Below are positions 16,701-24,559 of a DNA stretch of 64,000 nt, in pieces; position 1 is the first letter of the stretch; every line of letters begins with the position of its first letter. Both the position numbers and the translations under genes were made by a program. Origin of the DNA: Paralteromonas sediminis (lineage in GTDB: Bacteria > Pseudomonadota > Gammaproteobacteria > Enterobacterales > Alteromonadaceae); contig NZ_RPOK01000002.1 in the NCBI RefSeq assembly GCF_003820355.1, positions 124,001 to 188,000 of the forward strand, read 5' to 3'. The notes under the pieces are model-generated. The model was not told the origin of the DNA, ran no database searches, and was given only the letters and a program-made list of their open reading frames with translations.

Positions 16701-17942
16701 GACCGGCTCGATCACGCTATGGCCAATGCCAGAGCGCAAGGTTCAAAAATGGCTGTACTCTTTATCGACCTTGATCGGTTTAAGGGCGTTAATGACACAC
16801 TGGGTCATGAAATAGGTGACAAGTTGTTGCGCGTTATTGCTACCAGAATGCGAAATTTGGCCACACCGTCTGATACCGTCGCGAGGCTTGGAGGCGACGA
16901 GTTTGTTATTGTCATAGAAGATTTAGCCGATGACAACTATGTTGCCTCTTTCTCCAGAGAGCTCATTGAAACCATTGAAATGCCAGTTTCAATCGACAAC
17001 GAAGTCCTCATGCTTTCTTGCAGCATAGGTGCAACTTTATATCCGGGAGATGGTGACTCAGCGTCGGAGTTACTGCGCAATGCCGATGTTGCTATGTACG
17101 CAGCGAAAAAGAGTCAGCTCAATGCGTTTCAATTTTTTACCCGTAGCCTAAATGAAAATGCCAATCAACGCTTGCGACTTGAAAATGCGGTGAAAAAAGC
17201 CTATCAAAACAACGGTTTTTACAACGTCTATCAACCGATTGTTGATGCTACAACCGGTTCAGTAAACGGGCTTGAAATGTTGTTAAGGGCACAGGTAGAT
17301 GACGAGCAACTTATGCCCAATGACTTCATTCCCTTGCTTGAAGATTTAAGGCTCATTGTTGAAGTAACACATGCGGCTATTATTCGTGCTGTGAGCGATT
17401 TGACTATATGGTACGAAGCGGGATTTAAGGGTTACATTTCTATTAACCTGTCGCCCTCGCATTTTGTTTCAGGTTACCGCTTTGATTCAGTAAAAGAATT
17501 GCTGAAAGAACATGATTTACCTGCTTCTGCTATACGTTTTGAAGTAACTGAAAACATTCTTATCGAAGATGAAAAACGCACGCTTGAAACCATACAAGCG
17601 TGCAATAACCAAGGTTTTGAAATCATGTTGGATGACTTTGGGACCGGTTACTCTAGTTTAAGCTATTTGCGTACCTTTACACTGCAAGGGTTAAAAATCG
17701 ATAAAAGTTTTACTGATGATATTGGTCAGAACACCCGTAGTGAAGCTTTGATAAACGCCACGGTCAAAATGGCCCGCAGTTTGGGTATGCAGGTCATTGC
17801 CGAAGGGGTTGAAACTGAAGAGCAAGCAGCGTCGTTGCAAGCCTTTGGTTGTCAGGATTTACAAGGTTATTATTTCTCTAAGCCGGTACAACCCGCTTTA
17901 GTACCTTCGCTTTTGAAACAAGAGTTTAGCTTTGGTGAATAA
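13749..17942 (+). CDS. Periplasmic beta-propeller receptor with PAS, GGDEF and EAL domains
   Basis: A 1397-residue membrane receptor predicted to make and break cyclic di-GMP. Order: signal peptide (1-22); two-component-regulator propeller repeats, recognisable by recurring WFGT/WIGT/WLGT-type strands (about 35-700); a Y_Y_Y-like beta domain (about 705-800); one membrane helix (about 807-828); PAS (about 840-950); GGDEF (about 965-1125, motif intact at 1048-1052); EAL (about 1145-1390). The usual inhibitory RxxD before GGDEF reads TPSD, so product inhibition is probably lost. In the EAL domain the signature is E-M-L (Glu1176), while DDFGTG (1295-1300), the TEN glutamate and AEGVE are kept, so phosphodiesterase activity is plausible. 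No ribosome site is visible before the ATG. Confidence 0.93.
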   Translation: MRIYLLSICLFALIPVGFPTHAVLQPLPQFFQLSTQNGLNQDSVFAIAKDPSGRMWFGTQSGIQVWDGNTLIAPNAASGNIDLQNVYVTRLYADQDHVWIGTELNGLLRFNKSTHAVSLVDIRPYHDFEEAMQIVVAIEPVDRQHLLIATHETVFLLNKATGAKRELFDLVPVAVDDDTVIRNATLKDDTLYIGTSKGLYVGIAQNESFAVSKVTFLPASDASSFSAVVKSFHIDKQGNIFIGTARGLYKTQKSSLLCDTELCTLAAPATAVLPDRNIWAFTTATNVRGETDFWIATDDGLFAYASGEVRHVLRPQVSLVKTSKKHIYAISEDAVGNVWLGTDDKGALFWQPDSLLFDIIQNTLAQDQQEAPLADNMVWALAEAPNNGLWVGTDGGLTRLNLATSQSEHFLVTEANVSYGDANILDIEVLSGNRLLIEKPTGMSVFNVKTATESPLLTKAVKEAYDIENYLYGLGIDSEERAYFMGSTLYRFDPRTGAVDMLSHEEYGVRKSESETFLGEEPQLGGDMLFNGRGSLWRVDKSNFSISLLHELSTDHATGNVTPSSYTFTSTSLWIAYAGYGLVELDPVTFEEKSHVTRQNGLPSSIVYGLLTDSRDNIWFSSNQGLHRLTAKEQRLTNFRYGHEIPVAEFNEGAAIVLSDGRMAFGSPRGIVIFDPEKVNSALSQKYDQVVEPELTQLSLSTRETAVDVYDAISQSISLAHDDAGLRLVWSTLRTDLATDLSLEYILRESNNIVTRGLVTNGIIDFALLPPGEYQLTVQQNSLFNTVDVLPKTVSISVPYPPFRSPIAYGLYVLMAVLLLTLFLLQRAFSRKQLNMAEAQNRLFGEAFKQTRDAVVIFSKDLIPIAANPVFVANYGLRPELSDVEQVSVFAESVPVFQAKVIDKLKNVTAGEHYQTEQTWSLPGGREFDVIADVTAVTDIQEQLISHYLVVISDITEQKRAERKLQRIASYDGLTGLVNRSLLADRLDHAMANARAQGSKMAVLFIDLDRFKGVNDTLGHEIGDKLLRVIATRMRNLATPSDTVARLGGDEFVIVIEDLADDNYVASFSRELIETIEMPVSIDNEVLMLSCSIGATLYPGDGDSASELLRNADVAMYAAKKSQLNAFQFFTRSLNENANQRLRLENAVKKAYQNNGFYNVYQPIVDATTGSVNGLEMLLRAQVDDEQLMPNDFIPLLEDLRLIVEVTHAAIIRAVSDLTIWYEAGFKGYISINLSPSHFVSGYRFDSVKELLKEHDLPASAIRFEVTENILIEDEKRTLETIQACNNQGFEIMLDDFGTGYSSLSYLRTFTLQGLKIDKSFTDDIGQNTRSEALINATVKMARSLGMQVIAEGVETEEQAASLQAFGCQDLQGYYFSKPVQPALVPSLLKQEFSFGE

Positions 17943-18000
17943 TGTGAGCTGTTTATAGCACTTGACTCGTATGTAAAAGAAAAGTAAACAAGGAGTCAAG

Positions 18001-19668
18001 ATGCCTTTAACCACACACGCAAAAGACATGCAAATTCCAACCGCTCTTGAACTATTTTACAAATGGGAAAAAGAAACGCCCACTAAACCTTATCTCAATC
18101 AACCCGTTGACGGACATATTAAAACATATACCTGGAGCGACTTTGCAGACAGGGTACGGCGGCTGGCAGCAGCACTGAAGAGTAAAGGGTTTCCTGAAGG
18201 AAGCCGTATTGGTGTCTTGTCCAAAAACTGTGCTGAGTGGTTCATGACGGACATAGCCATCATGTTGGCAGGTCATGTCAGCGTGCCGATTTTTGCAACA
18301 GCGGGTAAAGACACCATTCGTTATGTGTCCGAGCATGCTGACATTCAGTTGATGTTTGTTGGGAAATTAGATGACACCCAAACTCAGGTGTCGGCTATTC
18401 CTGAACATATTCCCACAGTAGCGTATCCCTATCCCGATATCCCTGCTTCGCAAAGTTGGGACGCGTTTATCGACATTGAACCTTATGCAGAATCGCCAGT
18501 ACCCGACCTCAATGCTGTAGCCACCATTATTTACACCTCGGGCAGTACAGGCCAACCTAAGGGTGTGGTGCATACGTTTAGCAGCATTTGTTGGGCTGCG
18601 AAAAATGCTGTTCATGTGTTGGAAGCGACACCAGATGATCGCGTGATGAGTTACCTGCCGCTAGCACATATTACAGAGCGTGTGCTGATCGAGCTGTGCA
18701 GTTTCTACGCGGGTTTTGAATTGTGGTTTGTCGAGTCTCTGGATACGTTCCAGCGCGATGTACAAACATGCCGGCCAACTTTGTTTGTTTCTGTGCCCAG
18801 ATTGTGGACTAAGTTTCAAATGGGTATTTTAGCTAAACTACCACAGAAGAAACTGAATCTTTTACTAAGTATTCCCATTGTGAAAGGGCTTATCAGTAAA
18901 AAAATCAGAACCGGTTTGGGTTTAAATGAAACGCGTCTTTTTGGTAGTGGCTCCGCACCACTTCCGCCAGCACTGATTACCTGGTTTCATCGCTTGGGTA
19001 TTAGTATTTCTGAGGGGTGGGGCATGACTGAGAATTGTGCCTATGGCACAACCTGTGTGCCCTTTAGAATTGATAAGGTAGGCGCAATAGGCAAGGTGCA
19101 CCCCGGTGTTGATTTACGAATTTCGGACGAAGGGGAAATTCAGGTAAAAGGGCCTTGCAATATGCGTGAGTATTATCTTGAGCCTGAAAAAACCGCCGAA
19201 GTATTCACCGATGATGGCTATTTGCGCACGGGTGACAAGGGGGAGATTGATGCTGATGGCTACGTTCGAATTACCGGCCGATTAAAAGATATCTTCAAAA
19301 CATCAAAGGGAAAATATGTCACTCCGGCACCCATTGAATCTAAGTTTATGGCTAACCCTATCGTAGAGCAGGTGTGTGTGACGGGTAGTAGCCTGCCGCA
19401 GCCTGTCGCTTTGGTTGTGTTATCTGAAGAAGCAGCCAAGCAGGACAGGGGGCAAATAACTGCTGAGCTGAGTGAATTGCTGGGAGCCATTAACGGCACA
19501 CTGGAGAGTCACCAAAAGTTAGATCGGGTTATTGTATGCGATGAGCCTTGGACACCGGAAAATAATATGCTAACGCCTACGCTCAAGGTGCGCAGACACA
19601 TCTTGGAAGAGAAACTCAAATCGACCATAGAAGCAAGGTACACAGATAAAGTCATTTGGAAATCTTAA
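18001..19668 (+). CDS. Long-chain fatty acid-CoA ligase (AMP-binding)
   Basis: A 555-residue acyl-adenylate-forming enzyme that activates fatty acids with ATP and CoA. The P-loop motif IIYTSGSTGQPKGV is at about 176-190, the adenine-binding/acyl motif EGWGMTEN follows at about 338-345, and the hinge has YLRTGDKGEID and GRLKDIFKTSKGKYVTP, typical of the long-chain group (FAA1/FadD15-like) rather than acetyl-CoA synthetase. The length is slightly below the family average (about 600). An AAGGAG-type ribosome site precedes ATG 18001. It lies 58 nt after the GGDEF-EAL gene, possibly in the same transcript, and a hairpin follows at 19708-19732. Confidence 0.9.
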   Translation: MPLTTHAKDMQIPTALELFYKWEKETPTKPYLNQPVDGHIKTYTWSDFADRVRRLAAALKSKGFPEGSRIGVLSKNCAEWFMTDIAIMLAGHVSVPIFATAGKDTIRYVSEHADIQLMFVGKLDDTQTQVSAIPEHIPTVAYPYPDIPASQSWDAFIDIEPYAESPVPDLNAVATIIYTSGSTGQPKGVVHTFSSICWAAKNAVHVLEATPDDRVMSYLPLAHITERVLIELCSFYAGFELWFVESLDTFQRDVQTCRPTLFVSVPRLWTKFQMGILAKLPQKKLNLLLSIPIVKGLISKKIRTGLGLNETRLFGSGSAPLPPALITWFHRLGISISEGWGMTENCAYGTTCVPFRIDKVGAIGKVHPGVDLRISDEGEIQVKGPCNMREYYLEPEKTAEVFTDDGYLRTGDKGEIDADGYVRITGRLKDIFKTSKGKYVTPAPIESKFMANPIVEQVCVTGSSLPQPVALVVLSEEAAKQDRGQITAELSELLGAINGTLESHQKLDRVIVCDEPWTPENNMLTPTLKVRRHILEEKLKSTIEARYTDKVIWKS

Positions 19669-19707
19669 TTGACCTGGATTGGCGGTTACACCGGCTGTTA
19701 GCTCAGC

Positions 19708-19732
19708 GCCCGTCCTTTCAAAAAGGGCGGGC
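19708..19732 (+). terminator. Stem-loop after the acyl-CoA ligase gene
   Basis: An 11-bp stem with one G-T pair (19708-19718 with 19722-19732, GC-rich) closes a 3-nt loop. The following sequence is pyrimidine-rich (TAGCTACTTCTCTCTTT) rather than a pure T-run, so termination efficiency is uncertain. It sits 40 nt after the stop of the ligase gene. Confidence 0.55.
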
Positions 19733-19889
19733 TAGCTACTTCTCTCTTTAAGCTTATAGCAATATCAAACAATCAATGAGACATTCCTTTAAAATTATAT
19801 TGTCAAAAAACGGTAAGAAAAACCTTGTGGCAGTTAGACTTTGGATAGTGTTAGTATAAATTGTAATCAATCACAAGGATGCGTTATCT

Positions 19890-20261
19890 ATGAAAATCAA
19901 ATTATCTCATTTCGCCTTTTTCCCACTTGTAATGACATGTCAAGTGGCCGCTGACCCGCTAAAAGATGCCTCCAATAAGTTATGCGAAAAAGTGAAAGAA
20001 TGTACATTTCAAGAAATGGCAAAAGAGCAGGGGTTACCTCCTGAAATGAAGGCCATGGTAGAGGGGGTGCTGGTAAAAATGTGTACTAAGTTCACGCCCG
20101 ATACCATTGAGCAGTCCATGGGCAATGCCAAGTTAACAGACTTGGCTACAGAGTGTGTTGAGTCGTTAGCGGCTTTGTCGTGCAATGATTTTAAAGAGCC
20201 CGAAAACTCGGCGACTCCAGCCTGTAAAAAGCTGGAGCGTGAAGCTGAAAAATATAATTAG
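19890..20261 (+). CDS. Small secreted protein with six cysteines, unknown function
   Basis: A 123-residue precursor with a signal peptide ending near VAA (residue 21). The mature part is mostly helical and charged and contains six cysteines (32, 38, 65, 89, 98, 112), enough for three disulfides, which fits a compact periplasmic or secreted protein. I do not recognise the family. ACAAGGAT (AGGA core) provides a ribosome site before ATG 19890. Its stop overlaps the stop of the convergent dUTPase gene by 4 nt. Confidence 0.72.
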   Translation: MKIKLSHFAFFPLVMTCQVAADPLKDASNKLCEKVKECTFQEMAKEQGLPPEMKAMVEGVLVKMCTKFTPDTIEQSMGNAKLTDLATECVESLAALSCNDFKEPENSATPACKKLEREAEKYN

Positions 20262-20911
20262 CCAGGGTAACGGACCTTAAGACCATCATAAACCTGCTCA
20301 GCATAGTTACTGGCATTGATATCCAGAGCATTTAGTACCTTCATTAAATGCTCATTATCTTCTTCTCCATGCCATATCTTTACATACTCACCCGTTTTGT
20401 AGCCGTGATCTTGTCGAAAAAAGTTTAGTACGTTTTTGCCAACATACTGGCGGTATAGTTCATCGCCAGACAAGTCGCATTGTTGGCAGATATGCATAAA
20501 AAGAAACGCGCTAAACCGATTTGCCGCACTTAGGCCAGTCATAAGTTGTAAATTTTCCAGTAGCCCCAAAGACTCTGGCGTATAAATCGAATCATCAAAA
20601 CGTACACCGGCCTGCGACAGACTAATTTCATTGAGGATGGTTTCGGACGCTTTATCGGCATCGCCTTGGTGTTTGATAAGATAATCTGACAGGGCAAAGT
20701 GCCAAATATCTATCATCTCCATTTGCAGTTGCGGCAGGTCCTTTTCTTGTGCTTTCCACCATTTCCATCCATGGTGTTCAATAGCCTCGACAGACTCAAC
20801 CATAGCAGCTCTGAGGTAGCCATAACCCGCGGTTAGCCATTCAGGGTTAACTTTTACGTTCATATTGTTTTGTAAGGCGAGCATAGTGCCGAGCTGCGTT
20901 TTGGATAACAT
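20258..20911 (-). CDS. All-alpha dimeric-type dUTPase
   Basis: A 217-residue protein of the all-alpha NTP pyrophosphatase superfamily, dUTPase_2 type, which hydrolyses dUTP to dUMP and pyrophosphate. The metal-binding helices are clear: ESVEAIEHHGWKWWK (39-53, E39/E42) and EMIDIWHF (65-72, E65/D68); a second half with KTGEYVKIWHGEEDNE follows. Characterised members come from trypanosomatids, Campylobacter and some phages. It is unrelated to the trimeric Dut of E. coli. The gene is divergent from recC across 360 nt. A housekeeping role in keeping uracil out of DNA is likely if the trimeric enzyme is absent from the genome. Confidence 0.85.
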   Translation of the reverse strand: MLSKTQLGTMLALQNNMNVKVNPEWLTAGYGYLRAAMVESVEAIEHHGWKWWKAQEKDLPQLQMEMIDIWHFALSDYLIKHQGDADKASETILNEISLSQAGVRFDDSIYTPESLGLLENLQLMTGLSAANRFSAFLFMHICQQCDLSGDELYRQYVGKNVLNFFRQDHGYKTGEYVKIWHGEEDNEHLMKVLNALDINASNYAEQVYDGLKVRYPG

Positions 20912-21271
20912 ATAAAATTCTCATACAGTGGGAAGCTTGGATTGTACCCAAACCACTGACTGTGCGCAAAACCAGTGCACTTGCACCAAAAACAGGCTGT
21001 TAATTTCTGTTTTAACCCCTTGGTGGATTTTAACCTTATGATATTTAATGGTTTTTAACTTTGGCATTAATGATGCTTTGTTAAATATGTTGAGTGTCAT
21101 ACACCGCATCACAGCAGTCGCGAATCGGGTGCGCGTCTGGCGGAGTATGTAAACTTCCCCGTGTTAACAACACGTGTCCTGTTGTTAACACGGGTTCTTT
21201 TCTTTACTTTAACCCTAGGTGAGTATCCATTACACTCAAGGCAGGAATAGTCTTTTTGCCAAGTATGGATT
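20912..21271. other. Gene-free stretch between dUTPase and recC with a possible small RNA
   Basis: The 360 nt hold no credible protein frame. They contain two RNA-type structures on the plus strand: an imperfect hairpin at 20984-21025 (CACCAA/TTGGTG and AAAACAG/CTGTTTT arms with a 6-nt bulge) and a perfect terminator hairpin at 21158-21194. No plus-strand gene ends upstream, because the dUTPase gene runs the other way. This suggests a small untranslated transcript, or a leader RNA of recC, starting somewhere after 20912. I cannot identify a firm promoter. Confidence 0.4.
21158..21205 (+). terminator. Strong rho-independent terminator or attenuator upstream of recC
   Basis: A perfect 15-bp stem (CCCGTGTTAACAACA at 21158-21172 pairs with TGTTGTTAACACGGG at 21180-21194) closes a 7-nt loop and is followed by TTCTTTTCTTTACTTT. 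The T-rich tail is on the plus-strand side only, so the direction is toward recC. It ends about 70 nt before the recC start. Confidence 0.75.
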
Positions 21272-24200
21272 TTGTTAACCATTTACCCCTCTAACCGACT
21301 GGAACATCTTAGTGCGCTGATGCACGCTGTTCAGGTCGCCCAGCCATCCGGTGTCTTTGACGCTGACGTTATTTTGGTTGAAAGTCCCGGTATGCAGCAC
21401 TGGCTGCAGATGCAACTTGCCAGCGCACAGCAAACACCGGCAGGTGCCATTAGCATGAATGTCAACTTCCCACTAACATCAAGGTTTGTGTGGGAGATTG
21501 CTAGGTCTGTGTTAGGTCAGGATGCCATTCCAGAACAATCGCCGTATCGTAGAGAAGTACTACAATTTCGTATCTTGGCACTCTTTCAGTCAGACGCGTT
21601 TTTGACCCGTTCTGAGGTTGCCCCTGTCGTCACATATTGGCAAAACGCGCATACCTCCCATGAACAAACAGTACGCCGGCTTAATTTAGCCGTTGCTCTT
21701 GCAGACGCCTTTGAACAGTACAGTTTGTTCAGGCCGGACTGGCTAGCGTGTTGGGAAGCCGGTGAGGATCCCATTGGTACAGACACCAGTGCATGGCAAA
21801 TGCAGGTATGGCGAAACCTAGTTGATATTTGTGGTCCTCATCCTGCACAGTTATTGGCTAAGACGGTCGAGGTATTAAGCTCCACCGATAGCGATGCACT
21901 GCAAGCTAGGTTACCCGAACGTATTTTCCTTTTCGCCGTTAACACGCTGGCACCATCACTGATGGCATTTTTTGATGCACTGGGAAAGCATTGTGATATT
22001 CACTTTTTTTATTTAAATCCCAGTCAGGCGTATTGGGGAAATGTCCGAAGTGACAAGGCCATTGCTAAATCACTGCTGCGTACTATCTCAGGTGAAGATG
22101 AAGACAAGGGTAACCCGCTATTGGCCAATCTCGGGCAACAAGGAAAAGACTTGTTTAACCGGCTTGTGCAGCTTGAGTCGTTGGAAATAGGGGCATTTGA
22201 TGCGCCACAACCTAGCAATCAATCGTGCCTGTTAGCACAGATACAACAAGATATTTTTATGAACGAGCCAGGTAGTCTCTGGGCAAAAGATCCAGATGAC
22301 TCTATCAATGTAGTGTCCTGCTACACGGCGCTTCGCGAGGTGCAGGTACTGCACGACCACTTGCGTAAATTGATGATCAGTGATCCTGATCTTAAGGCGC
22401 GAGACATTGTTGTGCTGTGTCCTGAAATTGAACATTATGCACCTTATGTATATAGCGTATTCTCAAGACCTTCTGAATCAGACGGCAGCCGTTTACCTTG
22501 TTCCTTATCTGACAGGAGTGTTCAGGATGCAGACCCCTTGGTAACGGCTTTTGTCAGCTTATTGTCACTCCCTGATTCTCGATTTTCTGCAAAGGAACTG
22601 GTGGCCTATTTAAAGCAGCCTGCCATTTCAAAGCAGTTTGCGTTGGAAGAGAATGACGTTGCATTAATCGAAACCTGGATTCAAGCAGCGTCAATCCGAT
22701 GGGGGCTCAATGGTACACATAAGGCCAGCATGGTCGATGAAAACACCACACAACTGAGTGAGCAAAATAGCTGGGAATGGGGTTTACATCGATTGTTAAC
22801 AGGCTTGATGGGGCCAGATCAGGCGTTTTTTTACGAGTACCACAACAAACCGTATCTATCAGTGCCCAATGTAGAAGGACAGCAAACCCTAGTACTTGGC
22901 AAACTCATTCGATTCTTAGTTACGCTTCACGGCATGGCTACACAATTTCGGCAGGATTATACTATGCCCCAATGGGTTGAGTTGCTGAGATCGTCTGCTG
23001 ACAGCTTGTTTTCTATTACTGCTGAGCAGGAATATAGTTGGACGCTGATTACACAAACACTTGCACAGCTATTGTTACACGCGGAGCAAGCGGAGAATTC
23101 ACAGGTCTTTTGCTTGGCAGAAATAAAGGCGCTGCTGATGCAAAAGCTGTCACGCCCAGAGGTGAAAAACAACTTTCTAACCGGCAAGGTTACATTTTGC
23201 TCCATGATGCCCATGCGTAGTATTCCGTTTAAGGTAGTGGCTATCTTAGGACTTAATGATGACAGTTTTCCACGCAAAGAGACCCGTTCTAGCCTGAATC
23301 TGATGCACAGTGATAGTGTGCGTCAGGGAGACAGATCGCGGTCCAAAGAAGACAAATACCTCTTTCTAGAAGCAATATTGTCTGCTCGTCAGTATTTATA
23401 CCTGAGTTATCAAGGGTTGAGCGTAAGAGATAACAGTGAACGTCAGCCGAGTTCCGTTGTCTCGCAGTTTTTGGGCATCCTGTCTGAACAGTATGCGCTT
23501 GAACTACCTGTGCATCAGGCACCTTTACACAGTTATAGTCCTGACAATTTTGGTCACTTGTGGTTATCAACTTATGAGGATGCGTTTCGGTTGGCAAAAC
23601 TGCTCCAAAACCCTGACAGCATTATTGAAAGACAGTTTACGCCGTTGCTTCCTGAACATGAGGTCGAAGATTGGACTGTGGAGCAGGTTGCGCGCTGTTT
23701 TGCTGATCCCTTAGCATTTTTTACTCAATATCGCTTGGGTATAAGCGGTTTTATAGAAGGGCAAGTATTGGAAGAATTTGAACCCTTTGAAGAGAATGCG
23801 TTGCATCGTTTTTTCGCTTTTGGAGATGCATTGGAAAGCGGGTTCGATGCAATAAAAGATCGGTTGCTGCTGGACGGGCACTTACCCGATAACGAAGTGG
23901 GAGCGCATATCAGTCGACAATGGGAAAGTGGCTATGAACTACTAACCCAAGCAATGGCGACACATGAGGCACCTAGAGAGCATGTCTCCTACCAAGTGCC
24001 TTTTGGTGAGTCAGTGCTGATGATGCAATCCCATGTTTATGGTGCAGAACATGTAATGGTGTGGTCTGGTAGTAAATCAGACAAAAGATTGGTTCATTTT
24101 TGGCTCAACCACCTTGTTCTCAATGCTGTCAAGGAAACGCCTATTTCCAGCGTGGCCTATTATGTCGACTGGTCGGGGGAACCCGAAGTCAGACAAGTTA

Positions 24201-24559
24201 CTTTGCCATTGTTACCCAGTACTGAAGCCAAGCACATTCTACATAAAGTACATGAATTGCTGTTGCAATTTTTATCTTATCCCACTTTGGCAGATGTTCG
24301 AGTAGCTGAAAAAATAAATAAGGTGTTTGATAGCGACACGCAATGTTTTGATAACAGTCAGTTACATGCGGTATTTAACGAGGCGATACAGGGTTCAGAA
24401 ATGAGGCCGGGCTTATCATCGAGCCCCTATTGTGAACTTTTCTTCGCCGCAATACACACTGACAATCTACCTATTCCTGATCAGTCTGTACTCTCGCTCC
24501 TGATTGCCGTTTACGGCCCTTTATTTGCTCAGTGCTCAGATAAAAAGGTGAAGTTGTGA
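21272..24559 (+). CDS. recC: Exodeoxyribonuclease V subunit gamma RecC
   Basis: RecC, the Chi-recognition and scaffold subunit of RecBCD, which processes double-strand DNA ends for recombination. The protein is 1095 residues (E. coli 1122). It starts LTIYPSNRLEHLSALM, closely matching the family N-terminus, followed by VESPGMQHWLQMQLA and NVNFPLTSRFVWE. Its SF1-like domain lacks a working Walker A, as expected for RecC. The start is TTG 21272, chosen because it reproduces the family N-terminus; an ATG at 21265 is out of frame. The stop overlaps the recB start by 4 nt. Confidence 0.95.
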   Translation: MLTIYPSNRLEHLSALMHAVQVAQPSGVFDADVILVESPGMQHWLQMQLASAQQTPAGAISMNVNFPLTSRFVWEIARSVLGQDAIPEQSPYRREVLQFRILALFQSDAFLTRSEVAPVVTYWQNAHTSHEQTVRRLNLAVALADAFEQYSLFRPDWLACWEAGEDPIGTDTSAWQMQVWRNLVDICGPHPAQLLAKTVEVLSSTDSDALQARLPERIFLFAVNTLAPSLMAFFDALGKHCDIHFFYLNPSQAYWGNVRSDKAIAKSLLRTISGEDEDKGNPLLANLGQQGKDLFNRLVQLESLEIGAFDAPQPSNQSCLLAQIQQDIFMNEPGSLWAKDPDDSINVVSCYTALREVQVLHDHLRKLMISDPDLKARDIVVLCPEIEHYAPYVYSVFSRPSESDGSRLPCSLSDRSVQDADPLVTAFVSLLSLPDSRFSAKELVAYLKQPAISKQFALEENDVALIETWIQAASIRWGLNGTHKASMVDENTTQLSEQNSWEWGLHRLLTGLMGPDQAFFYEYHNKPYLSVPNVEGQQTLVLGKLIRFLVTLHGMATQFRQDYTMPQWVELLRSSADSLFSITAEQEYSWTLITQTLAQLLLHAEQAENSQVFCLAEIKALLMQKLSRPEVKNNFLTGKVTFCSMMPMRSIPFKVVAILGLNDDSFPRKETRSSLNLMHSDSVRQGDRSRSKEDKYLFLEAILSARQYLYLSYQGLSVRDNSERQPSSVVSQFLGILSEQYALELPVHQAPLHSYSPDNFGHLWLSTYEDAFRLAKLLQNPDSIIERQFTPLLPEHEVEDWTVEQVARCFADPLAFFTQYRLGISGFIEGQVLEEFEPFEENALHRFFAFGDALESGFDAIKDRLLLDGHLPDNEVGAHISRQWESGYELLTQAMATHEAPREHVSYQVPFGESVLMMQSHVYGAEHVMVWSGSKSDKRLVHFWLNHLVLNAVKETPISSVAYYVDWSGEPEVRQVTLPLLPSTEAKHILHKVHELLLQFLSYPTLADVRVAEKINKVFDSDTQCFDNSQLHAVFNEAIQGSEMRPGLSSSPYCELFFAAIHTDNLPIPDQSVLSLLIAVYGPLFAQCSDKKVKL

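Noticed and set aside
20960-20975. LexA-like box CTGT-N8-CCAG between dUTPase and recC
   Set aside because: The right half is CCAG instead of ACAG, the inner bases are not the usual AT-alternating pattern, and it does not align with any visible promoter.
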